NCBI RefSeq assembly: GCF_019749255.1
Contig: NZ_JACWFH010000016.1
Coordinates: forward strand, 1 to 64,000
Source: Mesobacillus maritimus
GTDB lineage: Bacteria; Bacillota; Bacilli; Bacillales; Cytobacillaceae
Length of the DNA stretch: 64,000 bases
Direction of reading: 5' to 3'
The notes under the pieces were generated by a model. That model did not search any database. It had not been told where the DNA came from and was given only the letters and a program-made list of their open reading frames with translations. Within the stretch, counting starts at the first letter, position 1; each line of letters starts with the position of its first letter. A program made the position numbers and the translations under genes. This document shows positions 24,754 to 32,531 of the stretch, one piece after another.

Positions 24754-25767
24754 TTATAAAAGCTGAATATTTGCTTCTTTACATTCTTTAAGGATTTCGT
24801 CATTCCAAACCGAAACTTGAACTTCCCCAATATGAGCCTTTTGAAGAAAAAACATACATAATCTTGATTGGCCGATTCCTCCGCCTATTGTAAACGGGAG
24901 CTCTCCTCGTAAAACGGCTTGGTGATAAGCTAAATTTTTACGATCTTCACAATTGGATTCTTTAAGTTGCTTTAACAACGCCTTTTTATCTACTCTTATG
25001 CCCATTGAAGATAATTCGAATGCTCTTTCGAGGATGGGAAACCATACGATGATATCTCCATTTAATGACCAATCATCATAATCTGGAGAACGTCCGTCAT
25101 GCTTTCTTCCGGAATTCAACATGCCTCCAATTTGCATAAGAAAAACAGCTCCATGTTTCTTCGCTATTTTATCTTCTCTTTCCTTAGGTGTAAGGGATGG
25201 GTACATATTTTCAAGTTCTTGAGAGGTAACGAAGTGAATGGATTTTGGTAATATCGGTTGAAGGGATGGATACAATTGGTGTACATATTGTTCAGTAGCG
25301 GTTAAGGCTTTATATATTTTCTCCACCTCATCCTTTAATGTCCCAACTGTACGGTCCTGCTGTACAATGACTTTTTCCCAATCCCATTGATCCACAAACA
25401 TGGAATGCAAATTATCAAGGATTTCATCTCGTCTAATTGCCTTCATATCTGTGTATAAGCCGGTTCCGACCGGGAATTGATATTTAGCTAGGGCACTCCT
25501 TTTCCATTTTGCAAGGGATTGAACAATCTCTAGTTTTTCATTTTTTATATCTAACGCATCAAAGGATACCACACGTTCTGTTCCGTTCAAATTATCATTA
25601 AGCCCTGTTCCCTCTTGTAAAAATAACGGAGCAGAAACTCGAACTAACTTTAACACTTCAGATAATTTGCTCTCAAAATAATCCTTTACCTTTTTAATGG
25701 CCATTTCGGTTTCCACTATACCTAACTTGGATTTGTAAGCTGCAGGGGTAATCATCTGTTTCGACAC
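24754..25767 (-). CDS. asnA: Aspartate-ammonia ligase AsnA
   Basis: ATP-dependent synthesis of asparagine from aspartate and ammonia, cytoplasmic. Characteristic stretches include VQSLAKWKR, GLYTDMKAIRRDE, MFVDQWDWEKV, PDYDDWSLNGDI, ELSSMGIRVD and TIGGGIGQSRLCM, and the length (337) is close to the 330 of E. coli AsnA. The preferred start is GTG at 25767, 6 nt after GAGGTG; the GTG at 25776 lies inside that ribosome binding site. A long inverted repeat precedes the gene. No T-box features are visible. Confidence 0.93.
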   Translation of the reverse strand: MSKQMITPAAYKSKLGIVETEMAIKKVKDYFESKLSEVLKLVRVSAPLFLQEGTGLNDNLNGTERVVSFDALDIKNEKLEIVQSLAKWKRSALAKYQFPVGTGLYTDMKAIRRDEILDNLHSMFVDQWDWEKVIVQQDRTVGTLKDEVEKIYKALTATEQYVHQLYPSLQPILPKSIHFVTSQELENMYPSLTPKEREDKIAKKHGAVFLMQIGGMLNSGRKHDGRSPDYDDWSLNGDIIVWFPILERAFELSSMGIRVDKKALLKQLKESNCEDRKNLAYHQAVLRGELPFTIGGGIGQSRLCMFFLQKAHIGEVQVSVWNDEILKECKEANIQLL

Positions 25768-25789
25768 ACTCTTCACCTCATCTTTTTAG

Positions 25790-25844
25790 GCTCTTTTCTT
25801 ATCATTAAGGTAAGCTAGAACTAGGGTAACAATAAGAAAAGAGC
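25790..25844 (-). promoter_or_regulatory. Long inverted repeat in the asnA leader
   Basis: GCTCTTTTCTTAT (25790-25802) and ATAAGAAAAGAGC (25832-25844) are perfect 13-bp arms around 29 nt, ending about 10 nt before the asnA ribosome binding site. There is no T-run on either strand, so it is not a typical terminator. The loop holds CTAGTTCTAG. The remaining 25845-26112 gap contains only the yehS terminator region. Confidence 0.6.
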
Positions 25845-26029
25845 TTACAAAGTTACCTTTAACCTTAAAAGTAGCTTTTCGTTCGTTAACATCGACTTTA
25901 GGACTTTGCCATCCATTATTTTAATAAGTGAACATTGTAATTTATGGTTAAACCACCTAAACCGTTCAATTTTTGGGCGGAAGGATTTGGCTACTTTCTC
26001 GAATTTTTATCGCAAGAATTGGGTCGAAA

Positions 26030-26060
26030 ACAAATCAAAACCCAGTCAGAAACTGGGCTG
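26030..26060 (-). terminator. Weak terminator of yehS
   Basis: CCCAGT/ACTGGG stem with TTTTGATTTG following on the minus strand. Confidence 0.5.
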
Positions 26061-26112
26061 ATTGATTTTTATTAAAGAGTTCTTATCTATTTAGAAACTT
26101 ATAAGAGCATCC

Positions 26113-26625
26113 TTATCCCCTATATTTTATTGCTAACCCCTTCAGGAAATTCCTAGCATATTTATCGCCACATTCTTTATAATTCTTATGTCCTTTTTTC
26201 CTTAAAATCGCGCTTAACTCACCCTTGGTAATGGTAACCCCTGCCTTGGCTAAGAGATCAATCATATCTTCACTCGTTAAGGCCAATGCTATTTTCACCT
26301 TTTTCAGCAGGATATTGTTCACACTTTCATTTGAAAACGCTGGTCGTTCAGGTTGTCCTGGCTTTGGCTCCTGTTTCCCTCGTTTAAATGTAATAAGACC
26401 ATTTAAGAAGGATTCAAACATCCGATTATTACATTTTATTATGTTCTCATCTTCAGCTATAGGCTCGTCCTCGTCATAATCATAGCTGTCATCTGTTTTT
26501 GTAAGTATCTTTAACACTTCTTCCTTTGTAACTTCAACCCCACCAAGTTTGAAAATTTCAACCATATCCTTGTTCTTAATATCAAGCGCATATCTTAATC
26601 GAATTAATATATCATTATTCTCCAT
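26113..26625 (-). CDS. YehS-like DUF1456 protein
   Basis: A 170-residue protein of two similar domains. Each starts with ILxRLRxALxIKxxDMVEIFKLGGVEVTKEEV-type sequence (first about residues 4-40, second about 95-130) and ends in a C-terminal RNFLKGL element. The domains are joined by an acidic linker (DDSYDYDEDEP). This internal duplication is typical of the DUF1456 family. AGGAGGT lies 6 nt before the ATG at 26625. Function unknown; the tandem helical domains suggest nucleic acid or protein binding. Confidence 0.82.
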   Translation of the reverse strand: MENNDILIRLRYALDIKNKDMVEIFKLGGVEVTKEEVLKILTKTDDSYDYDEDEPIAEDENIIKCNNRMFESFLNGLITFKRGKQEPKPGQPERPAFSNESVNNILLKKVKIALALTSEDMIDLLAKAGVTITKGELSAILRKKGHKNYKECGDKYARNFLKGLAIKYRG

Positions 26626-26795
26626 GAATAAACCTCCTAAGTGGGACAAGGTGCACGTCCCTCTGTCTAATTATAGTTTTAATGATCATGCCCATATGTT
26701 CAAGTATAATCATTTTTCACGGTTTTACATTCATTTAACGCTCATCGTTCATACATGGCTATGAACTGAACATATAGGAATGTGGCCATGAAAAT

Positions 26796-26843
26796 GAAAA
26801 AGGACTCTGAAGTCGCAAAGTGAATTTTGCGACCTCAGAGCCT
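26796..26843 (-). terminator. Terminator of the NlpC/P60 gene
   Basis: A long stem (GGCTCTGAGGTCGCAAAA with its near-complement, 26802-26841), followed by TTTTTCATTTTC on the minus strand. The rest of the 26626-26928 gap shows nothing clear. Confidence 0.8.
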
Positions 26844-26928
26844 TATTAGCTTAACACGAGCAAGCAAATATAAAAAATCTTTATCCTCTTCTAGGATGTG
26901 ATTTAGCAGTAGATTATGACTTCCTTCA

Positions 26929-28167
26929 TTAACGCAATACTCTAGCAGCACTAGAGAACTTAGACGGATTATATGAAGCAATTTTCACAACATCGCCTGT
27001 TTGCGGCGCATGGATATATTTTCCTCCGCCAATATAAATCCCAACATGATAAGCAGGAGAACCATTGAACACTAAATCTCCGGGTTGAACTTGGCTAGGA
27101 GAAATTCTTGTCCCTGCATTTTGCTGGTCACGTGATACTCTCGGTAGGCTAGTGCCAACTGAATTACGATACACATATTGAACAAATCCTGAACAATCAA
27201 ATCCTTTAGGGCTTGACCCACCCCAAACATAAGGAACGCCCAAAAATTGTTTAGCATAAGCAATCACTTGACTTGCCGCATCAGCGTTTGTTGCTTTAAC
27301 AGCAGGAGCCGATGCAGTTGAAACTGAATTTGATGCTTTGCTTTTTGTTGTTGATTGTTGAGCTGGTTGTTGAGCCTGTTCGGACTGTTGTTGTGGTTGC
27401 TGGACTTGTTGAACTTGTTGGCTGTTTTGTTGAGCTGGTTGATTTTGTTGCGCTTCTAGCACTTGTTGCGCTTCTAGAGCACGTTGAGCTTCTAAAGCCT
27501 GTTGCGCTTCTAGGGCTTGTTGTGCAAGTTTAGCCTCTTGCGTTTGTAATAATTTCTCTGCAACCGCTAATTCTTTTTCAATTTTCTTTTTGTCTTCTGC
27601 AATCTTATTTTGTTCAGACGCTAATTCATCTTGATTCTTATTTAGTTGCTCAAGTTCTTTATGTAATTGGTCCTCTGCAGCTACTAACGCTTGCTGTTTT
27701 TCCTTAAGACCACTCATTAAATCGTTATCACTTTGGATAATTTGTGAAATTGCCGTAAAACGATTGAAAAACTCTGAGATGCTCCCTGATGATAATAAAA
27801 CATCTGCATATGCGACTACTGACTGTTGTCCGTCCAACTGTAGACTTTTTAGGCGTTCAGCAAGAATCTCTTCATGGGCAAGCAAATCCTTTTTAGATTT
27901 GTCAATTTCAGCCTCAGCTTCTTCAATTTTTCCTTGTTGTTTTTTAATTTCATCGTTTAACTTTTGACTCTTATCCATAGAGACAGAGATGCGATCATCT
28001 AATTGTTGCATCTTCGTTTCAAATGCCTGAATTTGTCCTTGTGTATTAGCAATTTGTTCTTGTGTCACTTCTTGTGAATCATCTGGAGTTGCAAAAGCTG
28101 GCGTTACCTGAATCATTGTGGCGAGAATAGCTGCTGATACTGTATATTTAATAATTTTTTTAATCAT
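26929..28167 (-). CDS. Secreted NlpC/P60 peptidoglycan endopeptidase, CwlO-like
   Basis: A 412-residue autolysin. The signal peptide (IKKIIKYTVSAAILATM to AFA) is followed by a long coiled coil (about 35-235) like those of CwlO and PcsB, then an Ala/Gln-rich linker with five ALEAQ-type repeats and a poly-Gln stretch, then the catalytic domain. The catalytic residues are Cys in DCSGFVQYV and His in YHVGIYIGGG, with the third in YIHAP. It probably cleaves D-Glu-mDAP bonds during growth. GAGGAG lies 8 nt before the ATG. A WalR box lies about 90 nt upstream. Confidence 0.88.
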   Translation of the reverse strand: MIKKIIKYTVSAAILATMIQVTPAFATPDDSQEVTQEQIANTQGQIQAFETKMQQLDDRISVSMDKSQKLNDEIKKQQGKIEEAEAEIDKSKKDLLAHEEILAERLKSLQLDGQQSVVAYADVLLSSGSISEFFNRFTAISQIIQSDNDLMSGLKEKQQALVAAEDQLHKELEQLNKNQDELASEQNKIAEDKKKIEKELAVAEKLLQTQEAKLAQQALEAQQALEAQRALEAQQVLEAQQNQPAQQNSQQVQQVQQPQQQSEQAQQPAQQSTTKSKASNSVSTASAPAVKATNADAASQVIAYAKQFLGVPYVWGGSSPKGFDCSGFVQYVYRNSVGTSLPRVSRDQQNAGTRISPSQVQPGDLVFNGSPAYHVGIYIGGGKYIHAPQTGDVVKIASYNPSKFSSAARVLR

Positions 28168-28255
28168 CACATTATCTCCTCTTTGTTTCTCAATCTAATT
28201 CGATATTACTAGTTTATCTTCCTAGTAGACTAAAAAACAATGAATCAGTCGATAA

Positions 28256-28272
28256 TGTAATATAATTGTAAC
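28256..28272 (+). promoter_or_regulatory. WalR-type binding site
   Basis: TGTAAT, five bases, TGTAAC: a full match to the WalR (YycF) consensus of two TGTWAH hexamers 5 bp apart. It lies upstream of the minus-strand NlpC/P60 gene, and CwlO-type endopeptidases are known WalR targets in B. subtilis. The site is on the plus strand, opposite to the gene. Confidence 0.5.
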
Positions 28273-28370
28273 TTTATGTAGAATTTTAAGACTACTTTTC
28301 CTATTCAAGCATCAGATATCTTCCTGTTTCTGTAAAAACAAAAGAAACAGCGGAAGTAGATTCTATGAAA

Positions 28371-28397
28371 AATAGCCCAGGTTCATATCACCTGGGC
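28371..28397 (-). terminator. Terminator of the 2-hydroxyacid dehydrogenase gene
   Basis: GCCCAGGT/ACCTGGGC 8-bp stem with TATTTTTC following on the minus strand. Confidence 0.75.
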
Positions 28398-28428
28398 CAA
28401 ATCTAACTCTATTATTCACCTGTTTAAT

Positions 28429-29403
28429 CTAAATATTCACTGGTTTATTTAACAAATTTGTTGGTGTTTCACCTTTTAGTCCAGCTACAAGATTAGTAGC
28501 TGCACTCATTGCCATTTTATAGCGCGTTTCGTACGTAGCGGACCCAATATGCGGCAGAGTAACGACATTTTTCATAGAAAGTAAAGGATTGTCCACTTCT
28601 ACCGGTTCATTTACAAACACATCTAATCCTGCACCATAAATTTCGCCTGTTTGGAGAGCTTGTATTAATGCCTCTTCATCTACTGTTTTTCCTCTTGAAC
28701 TATTAATGAAGATGGCTGACTTTTTCATGAGTGAAAATTCCTTTTCTCCCATAAGTTTTTCCGTCTCAGGTGTGAGTGGTGTCATGAGTAAAACAAAATC
28801 GGAGTTCTGTAATAGTTCTTCCATCGTACAATAGCTAGCTGCATACTTTTCCTCTGCATCCGGTTTTCTAGAACGGTTGTGATACAGGATCTCCATATCA
28901 AATCCATGGTGCGCTCTTTTTGCCACCGCAGAGCCAATTCCTCCCATCCCAATAATGCCTAAAACTTTTTGATGGATATCAAGTCCAAAATACTGTTCTC
29001 CTAGGTTTGAATCCCACTGTCCTGTTTTCACAAATTGATCTAACTCTGGTAGCCTTCTAGCAGTAGATAGCATTAACCCCATAATCAGGTCAGCTACAGT
29101 ATCATTTAATACACCAGGTGTATTCGTGGCCATAACACCTCGAGCTGATATTGCCGGTAAATGTAGATTTTCATAACCTACCGAAATATTACTTACTACT
29201 TTTAATTGGGGAGCATTCTTTAGTAAATCATCATCTACTTTTAACCCAGCTCCAAGAATGCCATGTGCATCTTTTAACTCATGTAGGAACGTAGGAAAGG
29301 TCTCTTCTTCTAATCCTTCAAAATAAACAACCTCACAGGTTTGTTTAACAAAATCTAGCACTTTCGGGTCAACTTTCGAATAGACAAGTACTTTTGGTTT
29401 CAA
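28429..29403 (-). CDS. D-isomer-specific 2-hydroxyacid dehydrogenase (YvcT/GhrB-like)
   Basis: An NAD(P)-dependent reductase of 2-keto acids, 324 residues, probably acting on glyoxylate or hydroxypyruvate or on 2-ketogluconate. The nucleotide-binding motif is GIIGMGGIGSAVAKRA (about residue 150). The catalytic triad is Arg in INSSRGKTVD, Glu in VFVNEP and His in LPHIGSATYETR. Closest resemblance is to B. subtilis YvcT. The start codon is TTG at 29403 with AGAGGGGA 5 nt upstream. It appears monocistronic with its own terminator. Confidence 0.83.
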   Translation of the reverse strand: MKPKVLVYSKVDPKVLDFVKQTCEVVYFEGLEEETFPTFLHELKDAHGILGAGLKVDDDLLKNAPQLKVVSNISVGYENLHLPAISARGVMATNTPGVLNDTVADLIMGLMLSTARRLPELDQFVKTGQWDSNLGEQYFGLDIHQKVLGIIGMGGIGSAVAKRAHHGFDMEILYHNRSRKPDAEEKYAASYCTMEELLQNSDFVLLMTPLTPETEKLMGEKEFSLMKKSAIFINSSRGKTVDEEALIQALQTGEIYGAGLDVFVNEPVEVDNPLLSMKNVVTLPHIGSATYETRYKMAMSAATNLVAGLKGETPTNLLNKPVNI

Positions 29404-29689
29404 TAAAATCCCCTCTTTTATTCTGATTTGAATTGAATATGTAATTAGACACAGTATCAGGTTTGATGCGTACTTTATTCATTTCGTGATAAGCATAAAA
29501 TTTCCTGTTGTTTATTCAGGATCTTTTCTCAGACTTTATTGTTTTTGTAGGATAGATATTGAATTTTACTTAAACCTCTTTATTTTAAAGAGAGAGAAGA
29601 GCTTGTGAGTGAAATCAAAACCTTTTAACTAGATTTACAAACTCTGGCGAACCATAATTTATACGAAAACAAGTCTTTATTGAACACAA

Positions 29690-29711
29690 AAAGACCCAGC
29701 TATCTACTGGG
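29690..29711 (-). terminator. Weak terminator of the membrane protein gene
   Basis: CCCAG/CTGGG stem with TCTTTTTGTG following on the minus strand. Nothing else clear lies in the 29404-29777 gap. Confidence 0.4.
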
Positions 29712-29777
29712 ACAAATAAGTATACTGATAAAGCAGGAGAGGAGGCTTTTCAATATTGATAAGAACATAAAGGAACA

Positions 29778-30674
29778 TTATCTATTAAGATATTTATTGT
29801 TAATTTTGTAAAATTCATCTCTTATCAACTGATTTGTTTTTATCGTTGGAATAAAGAATATTATTGCAACAAAGATTCCTAAGAAATTAAAAGTCCCTGT
29901 TCCTATATGGATATACCCCTGCATGATATAGATAATAGATAATCCAACGATAAAGCTTATGTTATCTCTCAAACTTATTTTTTTCCGTTGTTTACGATCC
30001 GTTAAAAACAACGTAAATTTTTTATTTGTTAGGTAAAAATAGATTCCTAATAAAAGAAAAGCGATGGTTAAGATTATGATTCTATTTTGCTCACCAAAAA
30101 AGTTAAAGGCAAAAGTCCCTATACCTATTAATAAAAAGATCAACACATACGAATAACCTACAAAGAAGGTTGATTTATAAACGCCTTTAATTTCCTCTTT
30201 TTCATTAGGGGTTTTATTGTATAGAATCGATTGGTCAGTGGCGTAGTCTTCACACAAATCATCGATTTCTTTTTTCGTTAACCCAATTTCATCTTTATTT
30301 TGTAAATGATGAAGTTGTATTTGTTTATTTATTTTCCGTTCCAAATAGAGATTCACAATCATAAAAATGATTCCTAAGACAATTAAATAAAGATACTCAA
30401 GCTTAATGAATCCACTAATAACGAGAAAGTTTATAATGACAATGATGCATCTTAATATGAAATCCAGTAATGAGAACCTTTTTAGTTGTTTTACCTGTGT
30501 TCTCCTTGAACTTTCAAGCATAGAAGTGGTAAATAAGATTAACACGAAGGGTGTAAAAAACCAAATCGCTGCAAGATCCTCTAGTCCAGAGGTATTTGAA
30601 AGAATGATTAAAATAAAATTATTTATGTAAAAGAGAATATTTACTAGCATTAACTTTTTTATCTTCTGCCCCAT
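29778..30674 (-). CDS. Polytopic membrane protein of unknown function
   Basis: A protein of 298 residues with about eight predicted membrane segments, two pairs on each side of a charged cytoplasmic stretch (about residues 115-165, with KDEIGLTKKEIDDLCEDYA). It is notably AT-rich and high in Ile, Phe, Asn and Lys compared with its neighbours, which may indicate weak selection or transfer. GAAGGA lies 8 nt before the ATG. I do not recognise a family; transporter, sensor or immunity-type roles cannot be separated. A WalR-like sequence lies 130 nt upstream. Confidence 0.65.
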   Translation of the reverse strand: MGQKIKKLMLVNILFYINNFILIILSNTSGLEDLAAIWFFTPFVLILFTTSMLESSRRTQVKQLKRFSLLDFILRCIIVIINFLVISGFIKLEYLYLIVLGIIFMIVNLYLERKINKQIQLHHLQNKDEIGLTKKEIDDLCEDYATDQSILYNKTPNEKEEIKGVYKSTFFVGYSYVLIFLLIGIGTFAFNFFGEQNRIIILTIAFLLLGIYFYLTNKKFTLFLTDRKQRKKISLRDNISFIVGLSIIYIMQGYIHIGTGTFNFLGIFVAIIFFIPTIKTNQLIRDEFYKINNKYLNR

Positions 30675-30803
30675 ATTTTATATCCTTCCAAACTAGTAAA
30701 ATTGCTGACCCAATTCCATAAAAGGATCAACCTTTGAAAGATGCACGCTGTTGTTTAAAGCTTTATAGCAAATCTTGTACGGAGATAATAGTAGCACAGA
30801 ACC

Positions 30804-30820
30804 TGTAAATTAATTGTAAA
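30804..30820 (+). promoter_or_regulatory. WalR-like sequence
   Basis: TGTAAA, five bases, TGTAAA matches the WalR consensus, 130 nt upstream of the membrane protein gene and on the opposite strand. My rough estimate is about one chance match per window of this AT content, so it is weak. The rest of the 30675-31079 gap shows no clear feature apart from the rlmCD terminator. Confidence 0.2.
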
Positions 30821-31020
30821 AAATTATGAATTTGTAAAAAAAGGACATAAATAACTATCCCTACACGGTACTTTTGCATCAGAAATATGTAGATAAGCTT
30901 AAAATACTTAGTTACCTCATAAATTATCTTTACTAATAGTAAGTCTCTTTCCTTAATTTTGATTGCAACAATCTATCTCAAAAGAATTTTAATTGAAGCT
31001 TGAAATGCAAGGGTTGAGGC

Positions 31021-31054
31021 AAAAAAACACCCCGAATTCGGTGAATTCAGGGTA
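31021..31054 (-). terminator. Terminator of rlmCD
   Basis: CACCCCGAATTC and GAATTCAGGGTA pair, and seven T follow on the minus strand. Confidence 0.8.
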
Positions 31055-31079
31055 GGATTACTGATAAAGTTTTCTATGG

Positions 31080-32453
31080 TTAAGAATTTAGGACCAACTT
31101 CGCGACAGCTTCGCAATGCGTCGTCTGAGGAAACATATCGACAGGCTGTACTTCTACTGTTTTGTATCCACCGTCTTCTAAAATACGAAGGTCCCTTGCT
31201 AATGTTGCTGGGTTACAGCTAACATAGACAACCTTATTGGGTTTCATTTCAATAATGGTGTGGAGCAGAGCTTCATCGCAGCCTTTACGTGGAGGGTCGA
31301 CGACAAGAACATCCGCTCGAATTCCCTGGTCATACCATTTAGGAATAACTTCTTCCGCTTTGCCAACAGCAAATTCAGCATTGGTGATAGCATTCAGCTC
31401 TGCATTACGCTTTGCATCCTCAATCGCTTCAGGAACAATTTCCACTCCGTATACCTTTTTAGCCTTTTGGGCGAGAAACAAAGAAATCGTACCTATTCCA
31501 CAATAAGCATCCATCACGGTTTCATCCCCATTTAGCTCTGCATACTCTAAAGCTTTATCATAGAGTACCTTTGTTTGGTCAGGGTTAACCTGGTAAAAAC
31601 TCAATGCAGAGATGGCAAACTTCACATCACCAATATAGTCGTAGATAACTTCACTGCCCCAAAGGACTTTCGTTTTATCCCCCATAATGACATTTGTTCT
31701 TTTTGAATTGATATTATGAATGATTGACTTCACCTTTGGAAGACGAGAAACGATTTCTTCAACAAGTTTATTTTTGGATGGAAGGTCTGCAGTTCTTGTG
31801 ATCATCACAACCATTAACTCTCCCGTTTGCTTCGCATAGCGCGCCATAATATGGCGGAGGTCGCCCTTATGGGTTTCTTCATTATACGCTTTGACACCTA
31901 GCTCACGACAAACTTCCTTTACAGCCTGAATCGCTTCATCCACTTCAGCTAGCTGGATTAAGCTTTCATTTGTATCAACAATTTCATGACTGCGCGGTTT
32001 AAAGAACCCTGAAATCAACTTCCCATCTTTTTCTCCAACAGGAACTTGAGCTTTATTTCGATACTGCCATGGATGCTCCATTCCCAATACAGGATGGACG
32101 TTCACATCTTCAAGCTTCCCAATTCGCGTTAGCACTTGGCGTACCTGGTTTTCCTTAAATTTAAGCTGTCCTTCATAGCTAATATGCTGGATCTGACAGC
32201 CGCCGTATTTATGGCTATCTTCTTTGGCAATTTCCACTCTAAAATGGCTTTGTTCTTTTATTTGAATCAGACGGCCAATCCCATAGCCTTTGTTCACTTT
32301 GATGATTTTAATATTCGCCTTTTCACCGGGCAGCCCACCTTGTACAAAGATAGGATATCCATCCACCTTGGCGACACCGGCACCATCATGGGTTAAATCT
32401 TCAAATTCTACATCTATATAATCGTTTTTCTGAACTGGCAATGTTTTGCTCAT
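31080..32453 (-). CDS. rlmCD: 23S rRNA (uracil-5-)-methyltransferase RlmCD
   Basis: A SAM-dependent RNA methyltransferase of 457 residues that makes 5-methyluridine in 23S rRNA; in B. subtilis RlmCD modifies both U747 and U1939. It has an N-terminal TRAM domain (about 5-65), SAM motif [25 protein letters not shown] and catalytic cysteine in [14 protein letters not shown]. Only one cysteine of the iron-sulfur cluster region remains ([10 protein letters not shown]), so unlike E. coli RlmD it should lack the cluster. AAAGGAAG lies 5 nt before the ATG. In B. subtilis it is beside dgkB; here recQ and pncAB intervene. Confidence 0.9.
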   Translation of the reverse strand: MSKTLPVQKNDYIDVEFEDLTHDGAGVAKVDGYPIFVQGGLPGEKANIKIIKVNKGYGIGRLIQIKEQSHFRVEIAKEDSHKYGGCQIQHISYEGQLKFKENQVRQVLTRIGKLEDVNVHPVLGMEHPWQYRNKAQVPVGEKDGKLISGFFKPRSHEIVDTNESLIQLAEVDEAIQAVKEVCRELGVKAYNEETHKGDLRHIMARYAKQTGELMVVMITRTADLPSKNKLVEEIVSRLPKVKSIIHNINSKRTNVIMGDKTKVLWGSEVIYDYIGDVKFAISALSFYQVNPDQTKVLYDKALEYAELNGDETVMDAYCGIGTISLFLAQKAKKVYGVEIVPEAIEDAKRNAELNAITNAEFAVGKAEEVIPKWYDQGIRADVLVVDPPRKGCDEALLHTIIEMKPNKVVYVSCNPATLARDLRILEDGGYKTVEVQPVDMFPQTTHCEAVAKLVLNS

Positions 32454-32531
32454 ATGATCTTCCTTTACAGTGATTTCGCTAAGGAAGATTTTAACACACT
32501 GGCGCTTAGAATGCGAAAAACGCTCTACCTG

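Noticed and set aside
25777-26112. Asparagine T-box riboswitch before asnA
   Set aside because: No AGGGTGG-type T-box sequence and no terminator with a T-run precede the gene.
30804-30820. WalR control of the membrane protein gene
   Set aside because: The motif fits but about one chance match is expected in the window, and the gene has no known cell-wall role, so it is listed only as a weak site.
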